Shown: in pieces, positions 28,256 through 36,862 of the stretch
Position numbering within the stretch: the stretch's first letter is position 1
How the letters are laid out: each line of letters starts with the position of its first letter
DNA from: Nocardia sp. NBC_00403
GTDB lineage: Bacteria > Actinomycetota > Actinomycetes > Mycobacteriales > Mycobacteriaceae
DNA length: 64,000 nt
NCBI RefSeq assembly: GCF_036046055.1
Contig: NZ_CP107939.1
Location: 5,952,001 to 6,016,000, forward strand
Direction of reading: 5' to 3'
Position numbers and translations under genes: made by a program
Notes under the pieces: model-generated
Databases searched by the model: none
What the model saw: the letters and a program-made list of their open reading frames with translations, nothing else
What the model was told of the DNA's origin: nothing

Positions 28256-28371
28256 GTACCGAACGGTATTCGGCTACTCGTAGTGACGGAAACCGAAAGG
28301 TATCGATACCGAATGGTATTCGACGTCTTTTATCCAGCAGGATACCGAAAGGTATTGATACCGAGAGGTAT
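28256..28371. repeat. Array of five ATACC-N4-GGTAT palindromes
   Basis: Five near-identical 14-bp inverted repeats start at 28256 (GTACCGAACGGTAT), 28290 (AAACCGAAAGGTAT), 28306 (ATACCGAATGGTAT), 28342 (ATACCGAAAGGTAT) and 28358 (ATACCGAGAGGTAT). Copies 2-3 and 4-5 are paired 16 bp centre to centre, and the pairs repeat at 52 bp; the first unit is degenerate. The region is AT-rich compared with its surroundings. It lies upstream of the roadblock operon and downstream of the LLM gene. It may be a multi-site operator or an intergenic repeat element. Confidence 0.8.
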
Positions 28372-28495
28372 TCTTGTGCCATTTCCGGGGGAAATGCTCG
28401 CCCGATCGGAATTCTCCTGACATTTGCTGTACATCACTCGTGACGGTGTGTACCGTCTGGAATCCTGAAACCCTCACAGGACAGGCCAGGGGCGC

Positions 28496-28885
28496 GTGAT
28501 CGGAATCGACGGCTGTGTGCAACGCATTATGAACATTCCTGGTGCGCGCAGCGTGACGTTCGTGGACGGCGCGAGCGGCCTGGCGATCGCCGCAAGCGGC
28601 AGGCACGCGCTGGTGGACGAGCACGAGGACGCCGCGGCCACCACCGACGTGGTCCGAGCGGTACTCGACTGCCCGGCGCTCGCCACCGGCCGTGACGACG
28701 CCATCACCGAGCTCATTGTGTGCGGCACCCGGGGATATCACCTGTTGAATCTGGTGAACGGCGACTTCGATGGTCAACTCTTCGTGCACGTGCTATTCGA
28801 CGACGACACCGGAAATCTCGGGATGGCGCGATTTCGGCTCCAGGGCATTCTCGCCGAATTGGCAGCTGACGGTCATGAGCGTTGA
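28496..28885 (+). CDS. Roadblock/LC7-like protein 1
   Basis: A 129-residue alpha/beta protein starting at GTG. Its pattern (GLAIAAS near residue 28, GRDDAITELIVCGTRGYHLL, then LFVHVLFDDDTGNLGMARF) matches roadblock/LC7 proteins and resembles the third gene of this operon. Roadblock proteins usually regulate small GTPases of the MglA type, but none is encoded nearby. The stop overlaps the start of the 38-residue ORF. The palindrome array lies 125 bp upstream of the start. Confidence 0.75.
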   Translation: MIGIDGCVQRIMNIPGARSVTFVDGASGLAIAASGRHALVDEHEDAAATTDVVRAVLDCPALATGRDDAITELIVCGTRGYHLLNLVNGDFDGQLFVHVLFDDDTGNLGMARFRLQGILAELAADGHER

Positions 28886-28991
28886 GCTCGCGGTCCAACC
28901 ACATCGGCTCGAGAAGGAAAGGCGCACCGGGATGTTGGAAACCCTGGCGTTACTGCCGGAGTCCGAGCCGTGTCCTGCGGAGCGGACGTGA
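28875..28991 (+). CDS. Small coupled ORF in the roadblock operon, 38 residues
   Basis: The ORF (MSVELAVQPHRLEKERRTG and 19 more residues, ending PCPAERT) begins 11 bp before the end of roadblock gene 1 and ends in a GTGA overlap with the GTG start of roadblock gene 2. This double overlap is what supports it as a real gene. It is charged and soluble, with no recognised domain. It may be a small partner protein or act only to couple translation. Confidence 0.5.
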   Translation: MSVELAVQPHRLEKERRTGMLETLALLPESEPCPAERT

Positions 28992-29449
28992 CCGCGCGCA
29001 AGAAACTACTCGGCGAACTGATGGGAAGGTTGACCAAGGTGGCGATGCCAGGACCCGAACCGAATGCGGTGGTGCTCACGCAACTACAAGCGCTACGCGA
29101 TCGCGTCCCGCGGCTGACCGGCTCGCTGGTGGCATCCAACGACGGCCTGCTCGTCGCCCACGATCTGCCGCGGCACATAGAGCCCGACACGATGGCCGCG
29201 ATGGCCGCCGCACAACTGTCGCTGTCGCACCGGTTGGCCACCACCGCGTACGGCGGTGGTTTCCACGAGGTCGTGGTGCGCGGCACCGACGGGCATGTGG
29301 TGATCTACGCGGCGGGTTGGACCTCGCTGACGGTGCTGGCGGGCCCCGAGGTGAATGTCGGCCGGCTCCATCTGGAGTCGCGCCCGGTGGCCCGCACGAT
29401 CGCCGACCAGCTGGCGGCGACGTCGAACGAACTCGACAAAGACAACTAA
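28988..29449 (+). CDS. Roadblock/LC7-domain protein 2
   Basis: The best roadblock match of the three: RVPRLTGSLVASNDGLLVAH is the classic LC7 strand-turn, followed by the MAAMAAAQLSLSHRLA helix and the EVVVRGTDGHVVIYAAG strands. It is similar to CvnB of the Streptomyces conservons. The GTG at 28988 (MTARKKLLGELMGRL) overlaps the previous stop by 4 bp; an in-frame GTG 18 bp upstream is less likely. It is 153 residues long. No kinase, DUF742 or GTPase gene accompanies it. Confidence 0.85.
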   Translation: MTARKKLLGELMGRLTKVAMPGPEPNAVVLTQLQALRDRVPRLTGSLVASNDGLLVAHDLPRHIEPDTMAAMAAAQLSLSHRLATTAYGGGFHEVVVRGTDGHVVIYAAGWTSLTVLAGPEVNVGRLHLESRPVARTIADQLAATSNELDKDN

Positions 29450-29470
29450 TACCGATTGAAAGGAACAGAC

Positions 29471-29842
29471 ATGTCCACCATGGATCTGGCGCTCAAAGAC
29501 ATGATGGTGATCGACGGCGCGATCGGCGCCGCCGTCGTCGACTACAACAGCGGCATGGCGCTCGGCATGCTCAGCAGTTCCAAGTCCCTGGACCTGCAGG
29601 TCGCGGCGGCGGGCAATACCGAGGTGGTGCGCGCCAAGATGCGCACCATGGAGCAGCTCGGGCTCAATGACGGTATCGAGGACATCCTCATCACGCTCTC
29701 GGGCCAGTACCACATCATCCGGCCGATGACCGGCCGTAAGTCCAAGGGCCTTTTCCTCTACCTCGCCATGGACCGAGGCCGGGCAAACCTCGCGATGGCC
29801 CGACACCGCCTCAAGGGTATCGAGGAAGAACTCGACGTGTGA
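29471..29842 (+). CDS. Roadblock/LC7-like protein 3
   Basis: A 123-residue protein starting MSTMDLALKDMM, with a clear ribosome binding site (GAAAGGAA) before the ATG. The strands GAIGAAVVDYNSGMALGML, the helix region and SGQYHIIRPMTGRKSKGLFL fit the roadblock fold, and its C-terminus (LAMARHRLKGIEEEL) parallels that of roadblock protein 1 (LGMARFRLQGILAEL). The first and third genes are therefore probably paralogues. It is the last gene of the operon, ended by a strong hairpin at 29852. Confidence 0.82.
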   Translation: MSTMDLALKDMMVIDGAIGAAVVDYNSGMALGMLSSSKSLDLQVAAAGNTEVVRAKMRTMEQLGLNDGIEDILITLSGQYHIIRPMTGRKSKGLFLYLAMDRGRANLAMARHRLKGIEEELDV

Positions 29843-29851
29843 TCGGCTCGT

Positions 29852-29879
29852 TTGCGGTGCCCGGGCCCGGGCACCGCAA
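29852..29879. terminator. Perfect 28-bp palindrome, bidirectional terminator
   Basis: TTGCGGTGCCCGGG is followed directly by its reverse complement. It lies between the roadblock operon (rightward) and the convergent FAD monooxygenase and could terminate both. Confidence 0.7.
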
Positions 29880-29895
29880 GCGCAACGCCGACCTA

Positions 29896-31425
29896 CTATT
29901 CGGGCGCGCCGAACCAGCGAGTCACTGCGCTCGACAGTCCGTCGATCTCGGTCGAGTCCGCGGCCCATGCCACGTAGCCGTCGGGGCGGATGAGCATCGC
30001 CGCGAGAGAGCGCGAACGGGTGGGTTTTGCGGTGACGACTCGGACTCGGGAAGACCAGGGGGCCACCAGGTTTCGGAGTTCGGCGGAGTCGGCGAGATCG
30101 AGCAGAATTGCGCCGCCGTCCACGAAATGGTCTTCGACGCGGCTGCCATCGGACAGTTCGAAATCGGGGGCGGGCGCTCCGGTGAGTGCGTGGCCGCCGC
30201 CGAGGTCGTAGCGGTGGCGAACGCCCGAAAGGTTCTTGAAGACAGTGGTTGCCCCGTCGGTAGTGGCCAATAGTTCGGCGAAGACGGTGCGCAGTGTCCG
30301 GCTTCGCTGGTCCAACCGCATCAGTGCGACTTGCGCGCGGGTCCAATCCAGCACCCAGGCGCCGATCGGGTGCCGCTCGGCGGTGTAGGTGTCCAGCAGG
30401 TTTGCCGGCGCCCAGCCGCGCACAACGGCGGCGAGCTTCCAGCCCAAGTTCACGGCATCGCCGATGCCGAGGTTGAGACCCTGGCCGCCGAACGGGGAAT
30501 GCACGTGCGCGGCATCGCCGGCCAGCAGCACCCGGCCCTGGCGGTAGTCGGTGACCTGCCGAGTGTTGTCGGTGAATCGGGTAGCCGAGTGCACCGCCGT
30601 GATTTCGACCGGCACTCCGGAGACGGCGCGCAGACTTGCCTGTAGCTCGTCCGCCGTGATCGGTGCGTCGCGATCGGCGGGCGGCCCATCCATCTCCACG
30701 GTGAGGAAACGACCCGGCGTCGGCCCGTAGGCGTAGATGCCCGTAGGCGTCGAGCTCCAACCCGGCACCAGTGCTTCGGCGCCCGTCATCTCCACAACCG
30801 CCTGATGACCGGTGATCTCGGGATCGAGGCCGGGAAATTCGAATCCCGCCAGCTTGCGTACGAGGCTGCGGCCACCGTCACAACCCACCAGCCATGCCGT
30901 GCGGACCTCGGCATCGCCGAGCTGAATGACGACGGCATCGGCGGCGTCGGTGAAGCCGGTCAACTCGACACCGCGGCGAATCACCACACCGAGTTCCTCG
31001 GCACGCCGGGCGAGGATTGCTTCGATGCTTTGCTGCGGCACCAGAAACACCGCGGCGGCGGGACCGAGATCAGCGAATTCCTCGTCGTCGTAGTCGATAT
31101 CCTCGACATCGAGGAATACCCCGGCGAAATGACCGGCGCCCGGCCGCTTACTCGTCGTCCCGATCACCGTGCCACCACGCTGCGCCTGAAACTTCCGTAT
31201 CACCGCCAGCATCTCGTCCTGCCGCTCGACCAACTCGGGCAGCAGGCCACGCCGGGCGAGCGCTCGCGCCGTCGGCACATTGATAGCGCCGGCCTTGAGC
31301 GTCATGTCGGGTTCGTTCAGCCGTTCGACCACCAGCACATCGACCCCGGTCAGCCGCAATTCGCAGGCCAGCATCAAGCCGACAGGCCCGGCTCCGGCGA
31401 TCACCACATCGAATGTCTCGTTCAT
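29896..31425 (-). CDS. FAD-dependent monooxygenase, Rox/PheA type
   Basis: A 509-residue aromatic hydroxylase of the group that includes rifampicin monooxygenases and polyketide hydroxylases. The N-terminal FAD motif is VIAGAGPVGLMLACEL, the DG motif VGCDGGRSLVRKLAGFEFPG, the GD motif VLLAGDAAHVHSPFGGQGLN, and a thioredoxin-like C-terminal domain follows from about residue 400. Rox-type activity is possible in Nocardia, but the sequence alone cannot separate it from other hydroxylases. It is divergent from the XRE regulator at 31638, which may control it. Confidence 0.9.
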   Translation of the reverse strand: MNETFDVVIAGAGPVGLMLACELRLTGVDVLVVERLNEPDMTLKAGAINVPTARALARRGLLPELVERQDEMLAVIRKFQAQRGGTVIGTTSKRPGAGHFAGVFLDVEDIDYDDEEFADLGPAAAVFLVPQQSIEAILARRAEELGVVIRRGVELTGFTDAADAVVIQLGDAEVRTAWLVGCDGGRSLVRKLAGFEFPGLDPEITGHQAVVEMTGAEALVPGWSSTPTGIYAYGPTPGRFLTVEMDGPPADRDAPITADELQASLRAVSGVPVEITAVHSATRFTDNTRQVTDYRQGRVLLAGDAAHVHSPFGGQGLNLGIGDAVNLGWKLAAVVRGWAPANLLDTYTAERHPIGAWVLDWTRAQVALMRLDQRSRTLRTVFAELLATTDGATTVFKNLSGVRHRYDLGGGHALTGAPAPDFELSDGSRVEDHFVDGGAILLDLADSAELRNLVAPWSSRVRVVTAKPTRSRSLAAMLIRPDGYVAWAADSTEIDGLSSAVTRWFGAPE

Positions 31426-31637
31426 GAATCACACTGTGCCGAGACCTGATTGCGCCCACCTTGCGTCTTCTTGCGTGCCGCTTGCGTCGATATCGCGGCG
31501 GCGGTGCGGCACGACGCTGCCGACCTCGAGACCGCACGCGGACGCTCGGATCACCGCATTGCCGGGCGCCGGCAACGGCGGCACGGGTTGTCCCGGCGGC
31601 GGAATCTCGAACAACCGGTCGTTGCTACTTTGGTCAT

Positions 31638-32492
31638 ATGACCAGCGAATCGCCAGCGGTAACACAGCGGCGCCGCGAGCAGCTCCGTGACTTCCTGCGC
31701 ACCCGCCGGGCGCGGCTCACACCCGTTGATGTCGGTATGGCGGCGACGGGCAGGCGACGGACGCCGGGGCTGCGGCGCGAGGAGGTCGCCATGCTGGCCG
31801 GAGTCGGCGTGTCCTGGTACACGTGGCTCGAGCAGGGACGCGACATCAAGGTTTCGGCCGAAGTACTCGACGCCATCGGTCGTGCGTTGCGGCTGACCGA
31901 GCCCGAACGTATGCACCTGTATGTGCTGGCCGGGCTCAACCCGCCGATGAGCGGCGGGCCGCGCAATGCCGTCGTCACCCCGGAGCTGCGAGCGCTGCTC
32001 GACGCGTGGGCGCCGCGGCCCGCGGTGCTGCGGGACCGGTACTGGAACCTGCTGGCGATCAACGACGCGGCGCACACCGCGCTCGGCTACGACGGCGTCG
32101 ACCACAACTGCCTTTTCACCTTCTTCACCAATGCTCGGCACCGCGCCATGCACCTGCACTGGGAGTCGGTTGCGCCCGATGTCGTCGCCGCCTTTCGCGC
32201 CGAAGCAGCGCGCGCTCCCGGCGACCCGGAGTTCGACAAGGTGGTCGACGAGCTCACCGCCATCAGCCCCGAGTTCGCCGAACTGTGGGCTCGCCACGAC
32301 GTGGCCGGCCCCACCCAGGCCGTGAAGGCGGTGCGCCACCCCGAGGTCGGCGACCTGATCTTCGACATGCTGCCGTTGGCCGTCGCCGATCACTCCGACT
32401 GGCACGTGGAGTTGTACAACCCGCGCCCGGGCACCGGGACAGAGGTTCGGCTCGAACGCCTGACGCACGCTCGGCTCGCCGCCCCGGCCTGA
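31638..32492 (+). CDS. XRE-family regulator with MmyB-like ligand domain
   Basis: The N-terminal helix-turn-helix (TPGLRREEVAMLAGVGVSWY) and the C-terminal MmyB-like domain (from about residue 105, with LRDRYWNLLAINDAAHTALG) are typical of the common actinobacterial MmyB-type regulators of short-chain dehydrogenases. The ATG at 31638 was chosen because upstream sequence in this frame lacks homology. It is 284 residues long. The SDR gene 76 bp downstream and the divergent monooxygenase are likely targets. Confidence 0.9.
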   Translation: MTSESPAVTQRRREQLRDFLRTRRARLTPVDVGMAATGRRRTPGLRREEVAMLAGVGVSWYTWLEQGRDIKVSAEVLDAIGRALRLTEPERMHLYVLAGLNPPMSGGPRNAVVTPELRALLDAWAPRPAVLRDRYWNLLAINDAAHTALGYDGVDHNCLFTFFTNARHRAMHLHWESVAPDVVAAFRAEAARAPGDPEFDKVVDELTAISPEFAELWARHDVAGPTQAVKAVRHPEVGDLIFDMLPLAVADHSDWHVELYNPRPGTGTEVRLERLTHARLAAPA

Positions 32493-32568
32493 ACACCAGC
32501 CTGGTGGTGCCACACCCTGGATAACTGCACACTGTTTGTCGTTCGCATCGTTGGGGAGGCTGATTGCC

Positions 32569-33339
32569 ATGCCCCACAGCAACTCTCGTTTCGACAACAA
32601 GATCGCACTCATCACGGGCGGCAGCAGCGGCATGGGACTCGCCACCGCACGCCGGTTGCTCGCCGAAGGCGCACAGGTGGTCATCACCGGGCGCGACAAG
32701 GTAAAGCTCGACGCCGCGGTCGACGGACTGGACGGCGGGGACCGCGTCCTGGCGATCCGCGGCGACGTGGCGAACCTCGCTGATCTCGATGCCATGACGA
32801 CCGCGATCCGTGCACGCTACGGGCGGCTGGATGTGGTCTTCGCCAATGCAGGTGTCGGCGTGTTCCAGCCACACAGTGAGATCACCGAGGCCGCATTCGA
32901 TCGGGCCGTCGGCATCAATTTCAAAGGCGTGTTCTTCACCATCCAGCGGACCGTTCCCTTGCTCCCCGAGCATGCGGCGATCGTCATCAATGCCTCGTGG
33001 ACGCTGCACCGTGGCCTGGCTGACGCCTCCCTCTACTCGGCGACCAAAGCGGCGGTGCACAATCTGGCGCACACACTCGCCGCCGAGTTGGGGCCCAAGG
33101 GAATTCGGGTCAACTCCGTCAGCCCCGGCTACATCGAAACCCCGATGTTCCACGACAACGTCTCCGCGGCGGCGGCCGCCGCCGTGGTCGCCGAGGTGGC
33201 CGCCGGTCGCATCGGCACCGCCGAAGATGTCGCCGATGCGGTCGCCTTCCTCGCTTCCGATGCAGCGTCCTACATCAATGGACAGGACCTCATCATCGAC
33301 GGCGGCCTGGTCGCGGCCGTCGGCGGGCCGAGGAACTAG
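32569..33339 (+). CDS. Short-chain dehydrogenase/reductase
   Basis: A classical SDR of 256 residues: TGGSSGMGLATA near residue 16, FANAGVGVFQP, and the catalytic YSATKAA with a preceding INASW serine. The C-terminus INGQDLIIDGG is typical. The ATG at 32569 has GGGGAGG upstream. The gene follows the MmyB-type regulator, an arrangement often seen where the regulator represses the SDR. The substrate is unknown. Confidence 0.92.
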   Translation: MPHSNSRFDNKIALITGGSSGMGLATARRLLAEGAQVVITGRDKVKLDAAVDGLDGGDRVLAIRGDVANLADLDAMTTAIRARYGRLDVVFANAGVGVFQPHSEITEAAFDRAVGINFKGVFFTIQRTVPLLPEHAAIVINASWTLHRGLADASLYSATKAAVHNLAHTLAAELGPKGIRVNSVSPGYIETPMFHDNVSAAAAAAVVAEVAAGRIGTAEDVADAVAFLASDAASYINGQDLIIDGGLVAAVGGPRN

Positions 33340-33412
33340 CCCGAATGCTCCACCGGGCGCGGCAATGCTCGCGTTGCCAGCTGTATACGACACGACTACT
33401 CAGGGAAAATCC

Positions 33413-34216
33413 ATGACCGCCTTCATTGTTCAGCGCAACGGCCAAGCAGCGACCGTCGAAGAGTTGGCGCCACTCGCTTTTGCAGGCTACGCCCACTTCA
33501 CGGCAATGCAGGTGCGCGACAGCCGGATCCGGGGCCTCGACCTGCATCTGGAGCGGCTGCGGGTGGCCTCGGTGGAATTGTTCGGCCAGGCGTTACCCGA
33601 CGATCGGGTGCGGTCCTACCTGCGGACGGCATTGGCGGCGAGTCCGCCCGATGTCTCGCTGACGGCCACGATGTACTCCCCCGCGGGCGAATTCACCGCG
33701 ACCGGAATCGATGTCGAGCCCGATGTGCTGGTCCGCACCGGACCGGCAACTGCTGGTCCGCAAGGCCCGTTGACACTGGCGACGGTCGAGTACGAACGGG
33801 TCCTGCCCACGGTGAAACACGTCGGCGAGGTCGCCAAGACGTACTTCCTGCGCAGCGCCGTCGGGCATGGCCTCGACGACGCGGCCTTCGTCGACCGCAA
33901 GGGCAGGCTCAGCGAGGCCTCGATCTGGAATCTGGCCTTCTGGGACGGCACCGCGGTGGTGTGGCCGGTCGCCGAGATGCTGGGCGGGACCACCATGGGC
34001 ATCGTGCGCAGGCAGCTCGATCGCCTGGGCATTCCCCAGCGCAACCGGGAGATCTCGCCCGCCGACCTGCCCACGCTGACCGGAGCCGTGGTCATGAACT
34101 CATGGACCCCGGGCATCGCGGTACATCGCATCGACACTGTCGCTTTGCCCGAGGCACCGGCGTTCGTGGACCTACTGCACCAGGCCTACCAGGCCGAACC
34201 ACCCACTGCGCCGTAG
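33413..34216 (+). CDS. Class IV PLP-dependent aminotransferase-family protein
   Basis: A 267-residue member of the branched-chain aminotransferase/4-amino-4-deoxychorismate lyase fold. The PLP Lys is probably in LPTVKHVGEVAKTYFLR, and the conserved Glu in LSEASIWNLAFWDG. The catalytic details differ from IlvE, and the reaction is unknown. The ATG at 33413 starts MTAFIVQRNG. It lies 73 bp after the SDR and may be co-transcribed with it. Confidence 0.85.
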   Translation: MTAFIVQRNGQAATVEELAPLAFAGYAHFTAMQVRDSRIRGLDLHLERLRVASVELFGQALPDDRVRSYLRTALAASPPDVSLTATMYSPAGEFTATGIDVEPDVLVRTGPATAGPQGPLTLATVEYERVLPTVKHVGEVAKTYFLRSAVGHGLDDAAFVDRKGRLSEASIWNLAFWDGTAVVWPVAEMLGGTTMGIVRRQLDRLGIPQRNREISPADLPTLTGAVVMNSWTPGIAVHRIDTVALPEAPAFVDLLHQAYQAEPPTAP

Positions 34217-34231
34217 CGGCTGCGAGGTGCC

Positions 34232-34969
34232 TCAGCCTGCGTCCACCACGAATGCCGTGGCATTATCGGTTCCGCCGGATCGCAAAGCATTGTCCACCAA
34301 CGCTTCCGCGGCGATCCCCGCTGTCGCCCCGCCGGCGAGTATCGCCTTGATGTCGGTCATCTCCATGCGCTTGTGCACACCATCGGTGCTCAGCAACAGC
34401 CTACCTCCGCTCGATCCGGTGGCGGTGTGCCCGACGGCCGCCGGACCCACGGTGCGCGCCGACGTGGTGACGAGATGATTCAGCCGTGGCGCGGCGTGTA
34501 GTCCGCTGGCGCGAAAGTGCTCGGCGACAGTGTGATCCGTCGTGATCTGGTGCAGCACCCGGCCGTTCCACCGGTACGCTCGACAGTCGCCGACCCACGC
34601 TATGTCGCACGGACCCTTGGGCTGATCGGTCTCGAGCACGGCGACGACAAGCACGCTGTCGGCGCCCTCCTGCGGAAACTCGTGCAACAATTTCTGCTGG
34701 GCCGCAAGGATTCCCGCTACCGCCCCGCTGCGCGCGCCCACCCGCGCTGCGATATTCGCGACGGTACGTGCCGCTCGCGCCGCGAGCAGGTGATCACCGA
34801 CACCATCGGCTACGACGAAAGCAGTACGTCCCACCGTCGAATCGGTATAGGTAGCCGCGGCATCGGCGTTGATCGACCGCGGGCCGCGTCTGCTCACCGA
34901 CTCCCCCGCGATACCGGTGAGCAACACCGGCTCACGAGGAATGATGGCGGTCGTCACTGCTGTGTGCAC
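34232..34969 (-). CDS. PP2C-type protein phosphatase
   Basis: A stand-alone Mg/Mn-dependent Ser/Thr phosphatase of 245 residues. Metal-binding motifs are SINADAA, VVADGVGDH (usual DGxGG has Asp for the last Gly), WVGDCRAYR, STDGVHKRM and GGTDNATAFVV. No membrane segment is present. It may oppose Ser/Thr kinases such as the one at 43388, although nothing in the layout links them. It converges closely with the aminotransferase gene. Confidence 0.9.
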   Translation of the reverse strand: MHTAVTTAIIPREPVLLTGIAGESVSRRGPRSINADAAATYTDSTVGRTAFVVADGVGDHLLAARAARTVANIAARVGARSGAVAGILAAQQKLLHEFPQEGADSVLVVAVLETDQPKGPCDIAWVGDCRAYRWNGRVLHQITTDHTVAEHFRASGLHAAPRLNHLVTTSARTVGPAAVGHTATGSSGGRLLLSTDGVHKRMEMTDIKAILAGGATAGIAAEALVDNALRSGGTDNATAFVVDAG

Positions 34970-35222
34970 GGCCTGACCTCCTCGGACTGCACTCTGCCAG
35001 TGCTGCCGATCAGCACCACCTCAGTCAACCGCACCATCATGAGGACAGCGCCAGAATCACCCGTGCAGTTCCTGTGAATGTAGCGACCGCCCGCAGCTGA
35101 GCAGGCGCGCCCGCAGCTGCTCGAGCACCGGCTCCCCGAGCCCGATGAGATATCGGCGCGCCGATCCGTCACCTCCGCGAATCGAGTGGCAGTGCGTGGC
35201 GCCTGCCTCTGCCGACCTGGCG

Positions 35223-36119
35223 CTAGCGCTCGACAGTCAGCGCCGACCGGTTCAGGAGCACCCAGGTAGGGTCACCCGAGTCCAGACCGAGGTGGTATGC
35301 ATCGTAGCCCCGCGCGGTGGCGTAACGCCCCATATCGGACAGGATGAGGTCGCGCTGGCCGTTTACCTCGTCGCGTCGGAGGTTCTGTTCGGGGCTGCGC
35401 TCAACTCCTTCCAGAAGCCGCAACTCGGAACCGAGTTCCCTGTCGACCTCGGCCATTTCGGTGCTCAGACTATCGATGTCTGTCACTCGCGCGCCCGGTC
35501 GCAACGCCATGCGTATGACACCTTCGGGTCGATCATTCGCGTAACCGAGCGCGACTTCTCTGTCAGTGCTCGCATAGGTCCCCGCCCCGAACGAGGAGGT
35601 TTCCAACTGCCCAGCGAAATACGGGCCTGTCTTGAATTCCTCGGCATAGCGTGGATTGTTCACACCACGGAACAGTTCCTGTCCGCGGGCGGCCACCACC
35701 GCATCCACATCCGCCGGCCCGCCGAGTACAGGCAATCGATCAAAGCCTTGGACTCGCGCCAACTCCGCCAAAACCCCGTCGGCAGCAGACTCGTTGCCCC
35801 ACACAGAGCGCGACTCGAGGTCAAGAGAACGGAGTCGACCGTAGTCCATCTCTTCAAGAACATCCCGGCCATGAGCGATGTTCAACGCTTCATTCGAGAA
35901 GCCGACGGCCGCCGCAGGGGTGTTCGACAAGCTCTCCAGCGACGCGCGGCCATCGCTATCTCCTCCTCTTAAAACCTCCCCCGAGGAATGGAGACCGACG
36001 GAAGTCTGCCGAAGGGGCATCGACACGCCGATGCCGATGTCGCAGACCGTCGTATCGAGCTGCGCGACAACACGACGGAGAGCGGAAGCCGGGGTTAGCG
36101 TGTGCCAGTTCGACATCAT
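35223..36119 (-). CDS. Protein with ADP-ribosyltransferase-like C-terminal domain
   Basis: The C-terminal 160 residues of this 298-residue protein show a pattern recalled from ART-fold toxins and MuF-like proteins: GQELFRGV (Arg), SFGAGTYASTDREVALGYAN and, near the end, ARGYDAYHLG with VLLNRSALTVE. The N-terminal half has no recognised domain and no signal peptide. The start is uncertain and no good ribosome binding site is visible. It could be a polymorphic-toxin effector or a remnant of one; no immunity gene is evident beside it. The function is tentative. Confidence 0.65.
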   Translation of the reverse strand: MMSNWHTLTPASALRRVVAQLDTTVCDIGIGVSMPLRQTSVGLHSSGEVLRGGDSDGRASLESLSNTPAAAVGFSNEALNIAHGRDVLEEMDYGRLRSLDLESRSVWGNESAADGVLAELARVQGFDRLPVLGGPADVDAVVAARGQELFRGVNNPRYAEEFKTGPYFAGQLETSSFGAGTYASTDREVALGYANDRPEGVIRMALRPGARVTDIDSLSTEMAEVDRELGSELRLLEGVERSPEQNLRRDEVNGQRDLILSDMGRYATARGYDAYHLGLDSGDPTWVLLNRSALTVER

Positions 36120-36382
36120 CGAACGCGGCCGATCTTCTGAGGGCCAGCCCTATCCGCTGCTTGGGCCCCTGTGTAAACGATCCGCACGTGCACTCCGCTT
36201 CGTGGGCTTCCTACCTGAAGGATAGGTTATCGACGAGCGAAGATCGCCTCGGGGAGCTCAATTCATTGCCAGCACCGGTCGATGTGGAGAGTCTGCATGG
36301 CATGAGCATTGTAGGCGGCCGACTGAAGCGCCCACGGCGATATATTGCCCGATCGCCAACTTACGCAAACAGTTCGAGTCGC

Positions 36383-36862
36383 TCAGTGTCCTGGCAGCAC
36401 GCAGACCGCGTCAAGGCCCAGGACGTGGTTGAGGCGGCCGAAAGCCAGCCATGAGCCGATGCTCATGCTCAGTTCCACGATTTCGGTTTGGGTGTAGTGC
36501 GCGGTCATACGGTCCCAGAACTCTTGGTCCAGGTTGTGGTGGTCGAGGGCGTAGCGTTCGGCATATTCGGCGGACAGGCGGGTGCGCTCGTCGAAGGCAT
36601 CGGTGGTGCGCCAGTTGGTCACCGCTTCCGCGAAGCCCTCTTCGACCTTTGTGCCGTCGCGTTCGGTGCGCCAGTCCAGGCAGAAGATGCACCCGTTGAT
36701 CTGGGCGATACGCAGCCGTGCGGCTTCGAATTCGCGCAGGCCGAGGGTGGTGTGCGAGTAGACCGACAGGGAGAAGTTCGACGCAGCGAGGCCGATGCCG
36801 GGAACCATTTCGCCCCAGACGTAGCCGATGGGATCTTTGCCTTCGGGGATGTCGATGTTCAT
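36383..36862 (-). CDS. Carboxymuconolactone decarboxylase/AhpD-like protein
   Basis: A 159-residue AhpD-fold protein with the CxxC-type motif NGCIFCLDWR near residue 57 and a following helical region typical of the family. Such proteins act as peroxidase partners or gamma-carboxymuconolactone decarboxylases. The ATG overlaps the stop of the upstream reductase gene by 4 bp, so the two are expressed together. Confidence 0.9.
   Translation of the reverse strand: MNIDIPEGKDPIGYVWGEMVPGIGLAASNFSLSVYSHTTLGLREFEAARLRIAQINGCIFCLDWRTERDGTKVEEGFAEAVTNWRTTDAFDERTRLSAEYAERYALDHHNLDQEFWDRMTAHYTQTEIVELSMSIGSWLAFGRLNHVLGLDAVCVLPGH

Noticed and set aside
28256..28371. CRISPR array
   Set aside because: The repeats are short palindromes at unequal spacing without unique spacers, and no cas gene is present.
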